Part shown: in pieces, positions 48,946 to 59,662 of the stretch
How the letters are laid out: every line of letters begins with the position of its first letter
Numbering within the stretch: position 1 is the first letter of the stretch
Source of the DNA: Terricaulis sp.
GTDB taxonomy: Bacteria; Pseudomonadota; Alphaproteobacteria; Caulobacterales; Aquidulcibacteraceae
Direction of reading: 5' to 3'
Assembly (NCBI GenBank): GCA_024707365.1
Contig: JANPZV010000005.1
Span: 1,364,001-1,428,000, forward strand
Length of the DNA stretch: 64,000 nt
Position numbers and translations under genes: made by a program
The notes under the pieces: generated by a model
The model's input: the letters and a program-made list of their open reading frames with translations, nothing else
What the model was told of the DNA's origin: nothing
The model's database searches: none

Positions 48946-50473
48946 AGTCGCCCTCGCTTTGATCTTCTTCTTCGCTCGCCTCAACGAATATGGGTGGCTG
49001 CACGCGTTGGCGCGCAGCCTCGAGCATGGCGCGCGCCCGGGTCGCGCCTGCTGGATTGTGCGGCGCATAGAGCAGCGGCTGCAATGCAATGATCGCCGCG
49101 TCAAACTCGCCCGCGCGCATGAGCTCCCGCGAAAGCACGAAGCGGATCGTGCTCGATTGCGGGGCCAGCTCCAGCGCCCGCGCCATCACGTTGAGCTGTT
49201 CTTCGTCCATGGGCCGACTGCCGCCGGCGAAGGTCGAAGCGTAGAGAAAGAGTGTTGGATAATGGGTCGGATTGGCGCGGAAGCCGCGCGCCAGCTCACG
49301 GCGCGCCTCCAGCATTGTCGTGTATGCCTCTTGCCCGGATTGTTCTTTGGCGCTGTCAAGGATCATGGAGGCGCGCAGATACCGCGCTTCGGCGTGGTTC
49401 TCATCGGCGGCGAGCACTGCATCGACATGGCCGCGCGCGGCGGCAAGCTCGTTTTGGCTGATCGCAACGCGCGCCAGCAGCAATCGCGCAAGCGGATCGT
49501 TCGGCGCGCGCTGGCCCAGCCGCGCCAGTGAGGCCGCTTCTTCGGCGCTGAGCTCTTCGCCGCCGCGCCGCAGCCGCGCCAAGGGCAGCACGAGATCATC
49601 CGAGGTGCGGGCCAGCCGCGTTGTGTTGATCTCGGCGAAGGGCGCTCCAAGATCGAACACAGTCACGCGCGCGCCGCGTTGGCCGCGCGCGGCGCGCAAT
49701 TCGCGCTCGAATTCGCGAATGCTGATGCCGAAGCCCTGTTGGAAGGCTTCAATCGGATCGGCCCCTTCGCCCAGCAGCGCGACATAGGCATTGAAGCCGC
49801 GCAGGCGCTCAGGCCGGTTAAACAGGAAATTGGTGGCGTGCCAGGCATTGGCGTAAAACTGGGCCGAAAAATCGCCGCTGCGCCGCTGTACGCGCTCGGG
49901 CGCGAGCAAGTGCTCAACCGGAAACGAGCCGCCATGCAGCAGCCAATCGCTGCGATGACTGGAAGGGCGCCCTACATGGGCGCGGCGTCCCTGAAATTCA
50001 GTGGCGCCGACATATTCGGCAAAGCCCTCCACATACCAACGCGGGTAGGCGGCGGGAAAGTAATGCAGCATGAAATGGTGCGCATATTCGTGCAGCAGGA
50101 TCGAATTATCGGCGAGCCCGCCGACGCTATCTGTGCGCACGAACGCGGCGATCTGCTCGCCGCCCGCGCGATAAAAGCCGCCGACGCTATCGCCCGCGCC
50201 GGGCCACACAACGTCTAAATCCGCTGGCCCGCGCAGCAGGTACACTTCCAGCTTGGTTTCAATCTCGATGCTTTGCTGCGCGCCCGTCACCGCCAGCAGC
50301 ACGGCGTGGAAATCTTCCAGCATCTGCGCGGTCTGGCGCACTTGGCGCTCGGTACGGTCGCCGTAGATGATGAAATGGGCGCTTTCCGCGCGCCACCAGC
50401 GCCCATCCTGCGCCGCCGCCGGCGCAGTCCAAAGCGCGGCAAGCAGCGCCGTCAGCCAAATCCAAGTCCGCAT
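48944..50473 (-). CDS. Secreted HEXXH metallopeptidase-like protein with repeat-rich C-terminus
   Basis: 509 residues. Signal peptide MRTWIWLTALLAALWTAPAAAQ, then WRAESAHFIIYGDRTERQVRQTAQML. The gluzincin motif LLHEYAHHFMLHYFPAAYPRWYVEGFAEYVG gives HEXXH plus a third-ligand Glu about 20 residues on. The C-terminal half (from about 300) is alpha-helical with TPR-like repeats (ARLGQRAPNDPLARLLLARVAIS, AEARYLRASMIL). Similar DUF1570-type proteins are periplasmic. Its substrate is unknown. Confidence 0.7.
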   Translation of the reverse strand: MRTWIWLTALLAALWTAPAAAQDGRWWRAESAHFIIYGDRTERQVRQTAQMLEDFHAVLLAVTGAQQSIEIETKLEVYLLRGPADLDVVWPGAGDSVGGFYRAGGEQIAAFVRTDSVGGLADNSILLHEYAHHFMLHYFPAAYPRWYVEGFAEYVGATEFQGRRAHVGRPSSHRSDWLLHGGSFPVEHLLAPERVQRRSGDFSAQFYANAWHATNFLFNRPERLRGFNAYVALLGEGADPIEAFQQGFGISIREFERELRAARGQRGARVTVFDLGAPFAEINTTRLARTSDDLVLPLARLRRGGEELSAEEAASLARLGQRAPNDPLARLLLARVAISQNELAAARGHVDAVLAADENHAEARYLRASMILDSAKEQSGQEAYTTMLEARRELARGFRANPTHYPTLFLYASTFAGGSRPMDEEQLNVMARALELAPQSSTIRFVLSRELMRAGEFDAAIIALQPLLYAPHNPAGATRARAMLEAARQRVQPPIFVEASEEEDQSEGD

Positions 50474-50535
50474 TGCCGCCCTCCCACCGCAGCAATCTTA
50501 ACGTGTGCGGGCGGAAGGCCAAGCCCTTGCCTGCG

Positions 50536-51606
50536 TCAGCCGCGCTTAAGCCGCGTGACATGCCCCATTTTGCGCCCCAGGCGGGCTTCGCGCTTGCCGT
50601 AAAGATGCAGCCGCGCCTCGCCGTCGGCGGCCAGCGCCGGCCATGCCTCGGCTTCATCGCCCACAAGGTTGAGCATCTCAATATCGGCGAGCCGCGTTGT
50701 CGGCCCCAGCGGCCAGCCGGCTGCGGCGCGGATCTGTTGCTCAAACTGCGAGGTCAGCGCGCCTTCGATGGTCCAATGCCCGGAATTGTGCACGCGCGGC
50801 GCCATTTCATTGGCGATCAGCGTCCCATCGGCCATCACGAAAAATTCGATCGTCAAGACGCCCACATAATCGAGCGCTTCAAGCACCTTCGTCATCGCCG
50901 CGCGCGCCCCCGCTTCGACATCGGCGCCGACGGAAGCGGGCAACAGCGTGCGGGCAAGAATGCCGTTCTTGTGCTGGTTTTCGCAGAGATCGTAGAAGGC
51001 GATGGCGCCATCGGTGCCGCGCGCGGCGATCAGCGAAACCTCGCGCTCGAACGCGCAGAAACCTTCGAGGATGGACGGCGCATCCAGCTTGGCGAAGGCG
51101 CCTTGCGCATCGGCCATGGTTTCAATCCGCACCTGGCCGCGCCCGTCATAGCCAAAGCGCCGTGTTTTCAGGATCGCCGGCGCGCCGATCTTTTCCAGCG
51201 CCAGGCCGAGATCATCCTGGCTCGCCACCGGCGCGAACGGGGCCGTGGTCACGCCCTGGTGCAGAAAGAAGCTCTTTTCGTCGAACCGATCCTGCGCGAT
51301 CGCCAGCGCGCGGGGCGAGGGGCGCACATGGGCGCCGGCGTCGATCAAAATCTCGGCTGTCGCCGCCGGCACGTTTTCAAACTCGAACGTCACCACATCC
51401 GCCGCCTGCGCAAACAGCGTCAGCGCGGCGCGATCCTTGTAGCCCGAAACCACGGTTTCAGCCGCTACGCGCGAAGCGGGGCTGTCGTCCTCATCGGTGT
51501 AGATCACGATGTCGAAGCCAAGCTGCGCGCCTGCCTGCGCCAGCATCCGGCCAAGCTGCCCGCCGCCGAGGACGCCGATCTTGCTTCCCGGCGCCAGCGC
51601 GTTCAT
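50536..51606 (-). CDS. purK: N5-carboxyaminoimidazole ribonucleotide synthase
   Basis: 356 residues of an ATP-grasp enzyme: [55 protein letters not shown] and [24 protein letters not shown]. It converts AIR, ATP and bicarbonate to N5-CAIR in purine synthesis. Its ATG overlaps the purE stop (ATGA). Confidence 0.95.
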   Translation of the reverse strand: MNALAPGSKIGVLGGGQLGRMLAQAGAQLGFDIVIYTDEDDSPASRVAAETVVSGYKDRAALTLFAQAADVVTFEFENVPAATAEILIDAGAHVRPSPRALAIAQDRFDEKSFFLHQGVTTAPFAPVASQDDLGLALEKIGAPAILKTRRFGYDGRGQVRIETMADAQGAFAKLDAPSILEGFCAFEREVSLIAARGTDGAIAFYDLCENQHKNGILARTLLPASVGADVEAGARAAMTKVLEALDYVGVLTIEFFVMADGTLIANEMAPRVHNSGHWTIEGALTSQFEQQIRAAAGWPLGPTTRLADIEMLNLVGDEAEAWPALAADGEARLHLYGKREARLGRKMGHVTRLKRG

Positions 51607-52095
51607 TGCGGGCTTTCCGCGACGGCCTCGGTTTGCGCCTTGCGGTGCGCTTCAAGCCGCGCCGCCAGCGCTTCGTCCGAAAGCGCCAGGATCGCGGCGG
51701 CCATCAGGGCGGCATTGGCCGCGCCGGCTTCGCCGATCGCCAGCGTGCCCACCGGCACGCCCTTGGGCATCTGCACGATCGAGCAGGCTATCGAGGCCCT
51801 TCAAATCCTTGCTTTTCACCGGCACGCCCAGCACCGGCAGCGGCGTCATGGACGCGGCCATGCCCGGCAGATGCGCGGCCCCGCCGGCGCCGGCGATAAT
51901 CACTTTGAGCCCGCGCCCCTTGGCGGTTTTGGCGTATTCGACCAGCCGATCGGGGGTGCGGTGCGCCGAAACGATCCGCGCCTCAAAGGCCACGCCCAGC
52001 GCCTCAAGCGCCGCGGCGGCGGCTTTCATCGTCTCCCAGTCCGATTGGGAACCCATGATCAGGCCCACAAGCGGGGCCGAAGGGGGCTGCGCCAT
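51603..52095 (-). CDS. purE: N5-carboxyaminoimidazole ribonucleotide mutase, one frame break
   Basis: About 164 residues. [63 protein letters not shown] are diagnostic for PurE. The frame breaks near 51785; the other frame continues [30 protein letters not shown] and ends at the purK start. PurE moves the carboxylate of N5-CAIR to C4. PurE is normally essential for purine prototrophy, so the break is almost surely a sequence error. Confidence 0.95.
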
Positions 52096-52194
52096 AAGCG
52101 GCTGCTCCTAAAAAACGGCCTGCTAAAGCAAGCCGGCGGCCCCGTCCAGCCCCTCCGCGCGAGCGGTTAAGAGGGGCTTAACCAGGGAGGGCGC

Positions 52195-52866
52195 ATGGCT
52201 TGCCCAATCATGGCCCTTGGTCTTGGCAAATCCTCCCGCGCCATCAGCCCGCTGCTCCGGCGGCTGGGCCTCAGCGCGCGCGACGTTTCGCCCGCCGCCG
52301 AAGCCGCCCTGGCGCGCCTGGAGGCCGAGCGCGCGGCGCTCGAAGCGCGGCTGGCGCTGGCCGAAGCCCAGGCCGATCGCGATAGCCTGACGCCCACCTT
52401 CAATCGCCGCGCCTTCCTGCGCGAATTGCACCGCACCATGTCGGAGGTGGAGCGCTATAAAACGCCCGCTGCGGTGCTCTATCTCGATCTCGACGGCTTT
52501 AAGGCGCTCAACGATAATTACGGCCACGCCGCCGGCGATGCGGTGCTGCGCCATGTGGGGCGCCTGCTGAGCGATAGCGTGCGCGAATCCGACATCGTCG
52601 GCCGTTTGGGCGGGGATGAGTTTGGCGTCATCCTCAACCGCGCCAGCGCCGATGAGGCGCGCGCCAAAGCCGCGCTTTTGAGCGAGCGGCTCAACAATAG
52701 CGCCATCCAGCATGCGGGCGTGGCCCATCGCATCCGCGCCTCGTTCGGCGTGCACCCGATCGCCATGGTCGAAGACCCCGAAACCGCGCTCGCCCGCGCG
52801 GATGAGGCGATGTACGCCGAAAAGCACGCCCGCCGCGAAAGCGCCCAGAATTTCGCCGCGTTTTAA
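52195..52866 (+). CDS. Diguanylate cyclase (GGDEF domain)
   Basis: 223 residues. A short coiled-coil N-terminus (AAEAALARLEAERAALEARLALAEAQ) precedes a complete GGDEF domain: DSLTPTFNRRAFLREL, LYLDLDGFKALNDNYGHAAGD, and the active site GRLGGDEFG near residue 138. No RxxD product-inhibition site is obvious five residues before GGDEF. It should make cyclic di-GMP. It is divergent from purEK, and a surface-polysaccharide MBOAT set follows downstream, though a control link is only a suggestion. Confidence 0.9.
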   Translation: MACPIMALGLGKSSRAISPLLRRLGLSARDVSPAAEAALARLEAERAALEARLALAEAQADRDSLTPTFNRRAFLRELHRTMSEVERYKTPAAVLYLDLDGFKALNDNYGHAAGDAVLRHVGRLLSDSVRESDIVGRLGGDEFGVILNRASADEARAKAALLSERLNNSAIQHAGVAHRIRASFGVHPIAMVEDPETALARADEAMYAEKHARRESAQNFAAF

Positions 52867-52936
52867 GGCGTCTGGCAATTCTTCCGGCCGGGGAGGGCCG
52901 TTGCGCCTCGTGCGCCTGCTCAAATAGGAGAAAATC

Positions 52937-53026
52937 GTGACGTCCGCGCGCTTTGGGCTTTCGTGGCGCGCCGTTTGCTGGTGGATGCTGCGGCGCTGGT
53001 TGTTGAAGGGCCGGGCTTGTTTTTAA
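52937..53026 (+). CDS. Possible leader peptide, 29 aa
   Basis: A short frame from GTG 52937 with a good ribosome site TAGGAG, encoding a Trp/Arg-rich peptide (VCWWMLRRWLLKGRACF at its end), upstream of the second MBOAT gene. No family match. It may be a leader peptide or chance. Confidence 0.2.
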   Translation: MTSARFGLSWRAVCWWMLRRWLLKGRACF

Positions 53027-53093
53027 CCAAGAGTGGAAATGGCGCGCTGAAGCTTGACGCGCGGCGCGGCGGTGCGGGATTGGGGATTTTCAC

Positions 53094-54311
53094 CTGAGCG
53101 TCACAACCTTTGAATTTTTAGTCGCGGTGTTTGCGGCGGCGGGGGTGTATCCGCTGCTTAAGCCGCTTTGGCTGCGGCAGGCGTTTATCGTCGTCGCAAC
53201 CGGCGCGTTCGTGTGGCTGCAAGAGCCCGAGCCGGTGCAATTGCTCACCTTGTTCGGCTTTGTGCTGAGCGGCTATGCGGCGGGGCGGCTGTTGGCGTGG
53301 CGGCCCAATAGCGGCCTGCTCGCGCTTTACGTGATTTTGCTGACCATCGCGTTCGTGGTGTTGAAGCGTTATGATTTCCTGCGATTGGTGGCGGGCGATA
53401 CGCTGGTGAGCCACGCGCTCGATCTTGTGGGATTGAGCTTTATATTCTTCCGCCAGATCCATTACGTGGTCGATATCAAGCAGGGCGAGATACGCGATCT
53501 CAATCCGATCTCGTATTTTTGCTATCAGCTGAATCCGTTCACGTTGCTGGCGGGGCCAATTCAGCGCTTTCAGCGGTTTAACGAAGATTGGGCGGCGCTG
53601 CGGCCGCTTCCGGCGGATGCGCACGCCTTGCGCAAGACTTTGCTGCGCTTGCTCTTGGGCGTGATCAAGGTGGTTGTGCTGGCGGAGCTTTGCCTGTGGC
53701 TGGCGTTCGCGCCGCCCGGCGTCGACGGGCTGCCCACGCAGCTGATGACATTTTACCTGTTTCCAGCCTATGTCTATTTCAATTTCGTCGGCTATTGCGA
53801 CATCGTCATTGCGGCGGCTGCGCTGTTTGGGCTGCGCGTGCCGGAAAACTTCGATCGCCCCTACCTAGCGCGCAATATGATCGATTACTGGACGCGTTGG
53901 CACCGGACGCTGAGCTTCTGGATCCGCGATTATATTTTTACGCCCACATACATGGCGCTGGCGCGCCCTTGGCCGCGCTTGGCGCCGCACCTTGTGTTTG
54001 CGTGCTATTTCGTGGCGCTGTTCCTGGCCGGCGTTTGGCACGGGGCGACGTGGAATTTCGTGATCTTTGGCCTGCTCAACGGCGCTGGCGTTTCCGCCGC
54101 GAAGCTTTGGGAGAATGCGATCATCGCGCGCGCTGGCCGCAAGGGGCTCAAAACCTATCTTGAGAACGAGCCGATCAAGTGGGTGGCGCGGATCGCGACA
54201 ATCCATTTTGCTTGCCTGACCATGATCTTTTTGCGCCCAGAGAGCACGGATCAACTCGCTTACTGGGGCAATCGCCTGATCGAGCTCGTTCAATCAGCGG
54301 CGGGGGGCTGA
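53094..54311 (+). CDS. MBOAT family O-acyltransferase, second copy
   Basis: About 400 residues and about ten helices: LNPISYFCYQLNPFTLLAGPIQRFQRF, FNFVGYCDIVIAAAALFGLRVPENFDRPYLARNMIDYWTRWHRTLSFWIRDYIF, and the catalytic histidine in GVWHGATWN. The open frame from GTG 53127 lacks the first helix residues; reading back gives SVTTFEFLVAVFAAAGVYP from a CTG at 53094, the usual MBOAT N-terminus, so I prefer that. It is followed by a one-helix small protein and an SGNH-type protein, an AlgI/AlgJ-like set. The acyl donor and polymer are unknown. Confidence 0.85.
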   Translation: MSVTTFEFLVAVFAAAGVYPLLKPLWLRQAFIVVATGAFVWLQEPEPVQLLTLFGFVLSGYAAGRLLAWRPNSGLLALYVILLTIAFVVLKRYDFLRLVAGDTLVSHALDLVGLSFIFFRQIHYVVDIKQGEIRDLNPISYFCYQLNPFTLLAGPIQRFQRFNEDWAALRPLPADAHALRKTLLRLLLGVIKVVVLAELCLWLAFAPPGVDGLPTQLMTFYLFPAYVYFNFVGYCDIVIAAAALFGLRVPENFDRPYLARNMIDYWTRWHRTLSFWIRDYIFTPTYMALARPWPRLAPHLVFACYFVALFLAGVWHGATWNFVIFGLLNGAGVSAAKLWENAIIARAGRKGLKTYLENEPIKWVARIATIHFACLTMIFLRPESTDQLAYWGNRLIELVQSAAGG

Positions 54312-54316
54312 GGGCC

Positions 54317-54493
54317 ATGTTTGTCGAGAAAAAAAATAGCGAGGCCGCGCAGCCGAACGTAGGACGCCTTGATGCGTTCGGCCAACGCCACCCTGGCGTG
54401 TTTACCGCCGCGCTTGCGGTGCTGGCGGCGGCCACGGCTGTGGCGCTGCTGTATCAGCGCGGTGCGACCTTTGTTTTGTATCAGGGGTTTTGA
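54317..54493 (+). CDS. Small single-pass membrane protein, 58 aa
   Basis: MFVEKKNSEAAQ then one helix (VFTAALAVLAAATAVALLY) and a short tail. It lies 5 bases after the MBOAT gene and 5 bases before the SGNH gene. It is similar in size and position to small helper proteins such as DltX, which bridge MBOAT and SGNH partners; that is an analogy, not homology I can show. Confidence 0.6.
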   Translation: MFVEKKNSEAAQPNVGRLDAFGQRHPGVFTAALAVLAAATAVALLYQRGATFVLYQGF

Positions 54494-54498
54494 TCGCG

Positions 54499-55544
54499 AT
54501 GAACGGGCGCGCGCAAATTTGGCTTTCGTTCTTGATGGTGGCGATGTTCGCCGCCGCCGCCGCCGGCTCGGTATGGCTCGCGCGCGCAACGCCGGTGATC
54601 GCCGACAATCTCGCGCGCGAAACGGCGCTGCACCGTGAGAGCAACGGCGTTCTATTTTACAATGGCGGCTATATCGATGATGGCGACTTTGTTCTGCTGA
54701 GCGAATTGCCGGGCGCGGATTTTTCTAGAGGCGGCGTCGCTTTTGTCGCCGCGTCCGAGATGCGCACGACGATCATGCCATGGACATTGCCGCCGGAGGA
54801 AAGAGCGCTCATCCACAATTTCGCTCTCGGCGACGTGCGCCATCGCGAGGTGCGCCATTTTGTGCGTCTGCTGGTCGAGGAAGAGGGGTTGCTTGAGGCT
54901 GGCGGGGAGCACACGACGGTTATTCTCGGCCTCAGTCACTTGATGGCGCGGCCGAAAAATCTGGATTTCCCTCTCGATCGGTACACCAAGCAATTGTTCG
55001 AACGTCATCGGCTCTATGAGTACGATTGGGACGCGGGCATTCATCGCACCAATATAAGCGCGATTGAGCGCTCCTTACGGTTGGGTCGCGATGAGGCCAA
55101 TCGCTTTTGGCGCGCCTTGATCGAGCGCCCGAGCACCGTGCGCCCTTATGCGGCGACCAGAGAATGGCGCATCAATCATACGCGCGCGATCATGAAGCCG
55201 TATGGCAAGACAATATGGTTGAGGAGATCGCTGATTTGGCGGCCACGATCGACTATTTGCAGGCGCGCAATGTGCGCGTTCTGGCGCTCTATCCGCCCAT
55301 CGGCTCATGGCAGAACGAGATGCCATATGAGGCGGCCTATCGCGCCCTGGTGATGCCGATGCTTGAGGCGCGTGGCGTGCCGCTCGCCGATTTTAGCGGC
55401 TTCCTCGAAGACGACGAGTTCGGCGATGACGTGCACGTCAATTATCAGGCCCAGTTCAAGGTGCACGAGGCCTATCGCGCGCTTGCGCTGCGGCAATTGG
55501 CGGAGATGGGGATTACCCCTTCGCCACCCGCGGCGCGGGAATAA
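54499..55544 (+). CDS. SGNH/AlgX-like protein with membrane anchor, one frame break
   Basis: About 350 residues across a break near 55190. One N-terminal helix (AQIWLSFLMVAMFAAAAAGSVWLA), a periplasmic domain with TTVILGLSHLMARPKNLDFP, and the C-terminal region RVLALYPPIGSWQNEMPYEA...DDVHVNYQAQFKVHEAY, where DxxH fits the Asp/His pair of SGNH acyltransferases. It is the likely periplasmic transferase partner of the upstream MBOAT. ATG 54499 is preferred over a TTG at 54490 by spacing from AGGGG. The 3' end overlaps the convergent gene by 32 bases. Confidence 0.7.
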
Positions 55545-56775
55545 GGTGCTTAAAGGCCTCCAAATCCCATAGCCGGCCGAGCTCGGATTTAAGGCTCAGC
55601 GCGAGATGGGCGATAATGCCCGCATTGATCGCGGCTGCGACCAAAACCGCCCAGGCCCAATCGCCGGGTGCGCCCGGCAAAGCGTAGAGCGAAAATTCCG
55701 GCGCATAAGATAGGCCCGAACTCACTTGTATCGCGATGGCCGCCCACAAGAAGCGGCGGTCGATCCAGGCGAGCGCGAAGATGAAAAGATCCGCCACGAT
55801 AAAATAGCGATCGTGCATTTTTGGAAGCACGAACGGCATGACCGTGACCGAAAGCGCGGCTGCGATAAGCACGGCGCGATCGGAAAACGCACGCCGCCCA
55901 ACGCCAATGGCTGAGATCAGCGCGCCCACGGCGGAAGAGAGGGCGAGCCCGGCGAGCGTGACGTACTTATAAACCTGCCAATTGGAACTCGCCTTGAAGA
56001 CGTGATCGAGCACGAAATACGGATTGGCGGCATTGAACGAAAGCGTGTTGTAGAACTGGCCCTGCACCAAATAGATGCGCAGCAACTCGCCGATTGGGCG
56101 CCCGATCAGCGCCGCCGGCAAAATCGATGCGGCATAGACAACCGGCCCGAGCAACAGCGCGCGCCATGGAATGCGCCCAGCGAACACCATAAGCAGGATG
56201 AACGGGGCCAAGAACATCGATTGCAGCTTGATGCAAAGCGAAGCGGAAAACGCCGCAACCGCCCAATACGGGCGTTTTTTCAGGATGAGTAGGGCCGAAA
56301 TAAGCAAGAGCGACGAGTAGATGGCGTCGGCTTGTCCCCATACGAACGCGTTGACGGCAAGCGTTGGCAGAAGAATTGTGCAGGCGGCGGCGGCCGCGCT
56401 TGTGTTGCGGCCTTTGCCGAAATGCCGACAAATGAAAAACATCGCTATTGCCGCAGCCAGCACGAACGGCGCGTTGATGAGCTTGATCAGCACTTGGTCG
56501 TTGAAGGGGAAGTCGAAATACGAGAGCGCGGCCAGCAGGTAGAGGTAAGGCGGCGCGTATTCGCTGAAATCGCCGGAGAGCGCGGCGAAGCCGCCATTGG
56601 CGCGAATATGATCCAGCCAAGGCTGTAGGTGGCGCAGAAAATCGGAAACCGAAAACGTCAATGCCGGCGCGTACACCAACGCCCAAATCGCCGCGCAGAG
56701 GCCGAGCGAGACAAGCGGCGGGATGCGCTCAAGAGAGAGCGTGCGGCCGGATAAAGCGGGTTGACGATCAGGCAT
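55513..56775 (-). CDS. Polytopic glycosyltransferase (GT87/mannosyltransferase-like)
   Basis: About 420 residues and ten or more helices: LRHLQPWLDHIRANGGFAALSGDFSEYAPPYLYLLAALSYF, FVWGQADAIYSSLLLISALLILKKRPYWAVAAF, VLPKMHDRYFIVADLFIFAL. The WGQ.DA and KMHDRY motifs are typical of GT-C type polyprenyl-phosphate-mannose-dependent transferases (DUF2029/GT87). It probably adds sugar at the outer face of the inner membrane. ATG 56775 is preferred; the frame extends to 56832. Confidence 0.75.
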   Translation of the reverse strand: MPDRQPALSGRTLSLERIPPLVSLGLCAAIWALVYAPALTFSVSDFLRHLQPWLDHIRANGGFAALSGDFSEYAPPYLYLLAALSYFDFPFNDQVLIKLINAPFVLAAAIAMFFICRHFGKGRNTSAAAAACTILLPTLAVNAFVWGQADAIYSSLLLISALLILKKRPYWAVAAFSASLCIKLQSMFLAPFILLMVFAGRIPWRALLLGPVVYAASILPAALIGRPIGELLRIYLVQGQFYNTLSFNAANPYFVLDHVFKASSNWQVYKYVTLAGLALSSAVGALISAIGVGRRAFSDRAVLIAAALSVTVMPFVLPKMHDRYFIVADLFIFALAWIDRRFLWAAIAIQVSSGLSYAPEFSLYALPGAPGDWAWAVLVAAAINAGIIAHLALSLKSELGRLWDLEAFKHLIPAPRVAKG

Positions 56776-56797
56776 GCCGCGTGACTTTCCAGCTAGG

Positions 56798-58492
56798 CTA
56801 ATGCCGCGCTTGGGGCGGCGACTGCAGATCAAAAATCACCCAGCCATCGGTGCGCGCCAGGCGCAGGTAGCGCCGGTCCAGCTCATCGAACAAGGCCTGC
56901 TCACGGGCGATGCCGTATCGATATTGCGTTGCAAAATACCGTGCGCCGCGGGCGGCATAGATGTCGATCGCCTCGGGGGACCAATCTTCATACCAAAGCC
57001 GCCAGCCAGAGCGCGGCGCGAGCGGCGCGCCGAAGGCGTAGGCGCAAGTGTCGGGATCGATCGCGGATATAACGGAATGCGGCGCCGCTGTTTTCGGCGG
57101 GTCGCGCACCATGCCGGCTTCGCCGCTGGCGGTGAGCGTCACGGTTCCGCACAGAATAAGCGCGTCGGGCTGGGTGAGGCGCTCAAAAGCCGCGGTGTAG
57201 GCGCGCTGATGCTCATATTGCTCGGTGATGAGGGCGTTGGCGGTTTGCAAGCGATCATAATTGTTGATCGCAAGCAGGAGCGCCAAAGCCGCCGCCAGCG
57301 GCGTTGCGATCAAACGCGCCGGCGTGAGCGCGCTGAATGCGGCAAGCAGAACCAGCAATGGCGCAAAATGTGCGGAATAGAGGAATGATTCAATTCCAAA
57401 CAAAATGGTGATCAGAAATTGTCCTGCGATGGCCAATCCGAGCACGATGGTCGCCTTTGATCGCGCGAGGCCGTTTTTTAAAGTTCGCGTGACAGCGCCC
57501 CAGAGGCCGGCCGCGAGCAAGGCTGCCCAAAGCACGGCGGCAACAAGGGAATGCACATCGCCTTCGCCGGGGAGCTTTGGTTGCACTGTCAGCCGATACC
57601 CATAGGCGACTGAGATGTCCGGCATGACAATGCCATGGAAGAAGAAGGCGATCAGCTTTGGCAATATCCCGAGCGCTTCTTCATTGAACACATAATCCAC
57701 TTCCGATCCGCGGAAGATGTTTAAGAAGGTGTCTGCTTCGGGGAAAATGGTGTGCTGCACCGTCCACGCGGCGAGCACCAGGATCATGGATTCAGCGGCG
57801 CGCCGCGTCGCGACGATCCACGGTAAAAACACAAAAAGCAGCGCCAGACCGGCAAGCCAGTTGGTGGTTGTCATCGTCATGGAAAACGCTGCAATCGCGA
57901 TGAAGAACCAGGCTGGGGCGCCGCCCCGCTTTTCAATCATTGCGGCGGCGGCGATCACCGCCATGAGCGTCAATGCGCCGAAGCTGAATGTCTCCGGAAC
58001 GGGAAACCAGAACATGGCGGCGGCGCTTGTCGTCATCAGCGCGGTGAAGACGGCCGAGTCGATACGCTTGAGGCCAAGCAGGCGCAGCGTCATGTAAGCC
58101 AGCGCCAGCCAAAGCGCGGCGACCAGGGCGAGCAAAATGCCGGTCGCGGCGGCGCCATCGAGGCCCAGCCCCTCCGTCATCAAAAATATTGGCGGGAAAT
58201 AAAATAGCGAGAACAGCGGATGATGGCTGGTCGAGTGATGGTGGATCGATTTTCGATCGAGGCCGAGATCGTATACCCGGCGCGGATCACTCTCGAACCA
58301 GAAGTCCCAGGTGCTCCAATCATAAACCGCGGGGCCAAGCTGAAAATAAAGCGCCAAGCACAATGCAAAGCCCGCGACAGCGAGCGTCGCGCCGATCACC
58401 AAGTCGCGCGTGATGGATTTCCAGTCGAGTGCGACGCCTGCGCGGATTTGCTCGCGCAACCCGCGCAGCACCGCCATGCTATTTTGCGTCAT
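56798..58492 (-). CDS. Polytopic membrane protein, GT-C-like, unknown function
   Basis: About 564 residues. A soluble N-terminal start is followed by about 11 helices and a C-terminal periplasmic domain (LTQPDALILCGTVTLTASGEA, YEDWSPEAIDIYAARGARYFATQY). The loop DWSTWDFWFESDPRRVYDL and the HHSTSHHPLF cluster resemble the first acidic loop of GT-C glycosyltransferases of the GT39/ArnT kind. Not firmly assignable. Operon with the GT87-like gene (22-base gap). Confidence 0.55.
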   Translation of the reverse strand: MTQNSMAVLRGLREQIRAGVALDWKSITRDLVIGATLAVAGFALCLALYFQLGPAVYDWSTWDFWFESDPRRVYDLGLDRKSIHHHSTSHHPLFSLFYFPPIFLMTEGLGLDGAAATGILLALVAALWLALAYMTLRLLGLKRIDSAVFTALMTTSAAAMFWFPVPETFSFGALTLMAVIAAAAMIEKRGGAPAWFFIAIAAFSMTMTTTNWLAGLALLFVFLPWIVATRRAAESMILVLAAWTVQHTIFPEADTFLNIFRGSEVDYVFNEEALGILPKLIAFFFHGIVMPDISVAYGYRLTVQPKLPGEGDVHSLVAAVLWAALLAAGLWGAVTRTLKNGLARSKATIVLGLAIAGQFLITILFGIESFLYSAHFAPLLVLLAAFSALTPARLIATPLAAALALLLAINNYDRLQTANALITEQYEHQRAYTAAFERLTQPDALILCGTVTLTASGEAGMVRDPPKTAAPHSVISAIDPDTCAYAFGAPLAPRSGWRLWYEDWSPEAIDIYAARGARYFATQYRYGIAREQALFDELDRRYLRLARTDGWVIFDLQSPPQARH

Positions 58493-58620
58493 CAGAGCCC
58501 CAATTGTTGCGCAATTGCCGGAAGGTAACCTAATGCGCACCATGGCGCCAGCCGCAGCGCGGCCGGAGACGCGGTTTCAGGTCGCTGAAGCTAAATTGGC
58601 GTCAAGCGTTTGAACGCGCG

Positions 58621-59553
<933 letters not shown>

Positions 59554-59662
59554 AGGATGCGGGCCCCGTCGCGATCCGGATGGGCGAGGGTCTAGCGCGC
59601 GACTCGGCATGCGGAAAGAGATTCGCTGCGGATTTATGACGACGCACGCTTTTGTGTTGCGC

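Noticed and set aside
50473..52170. 565-residue plus-strand frame opposite purK/purE
   Set aside because: Antisense to two firmly identified genes; no domain recognised and a low-complexity Arg/His/Gly-rich sequence.
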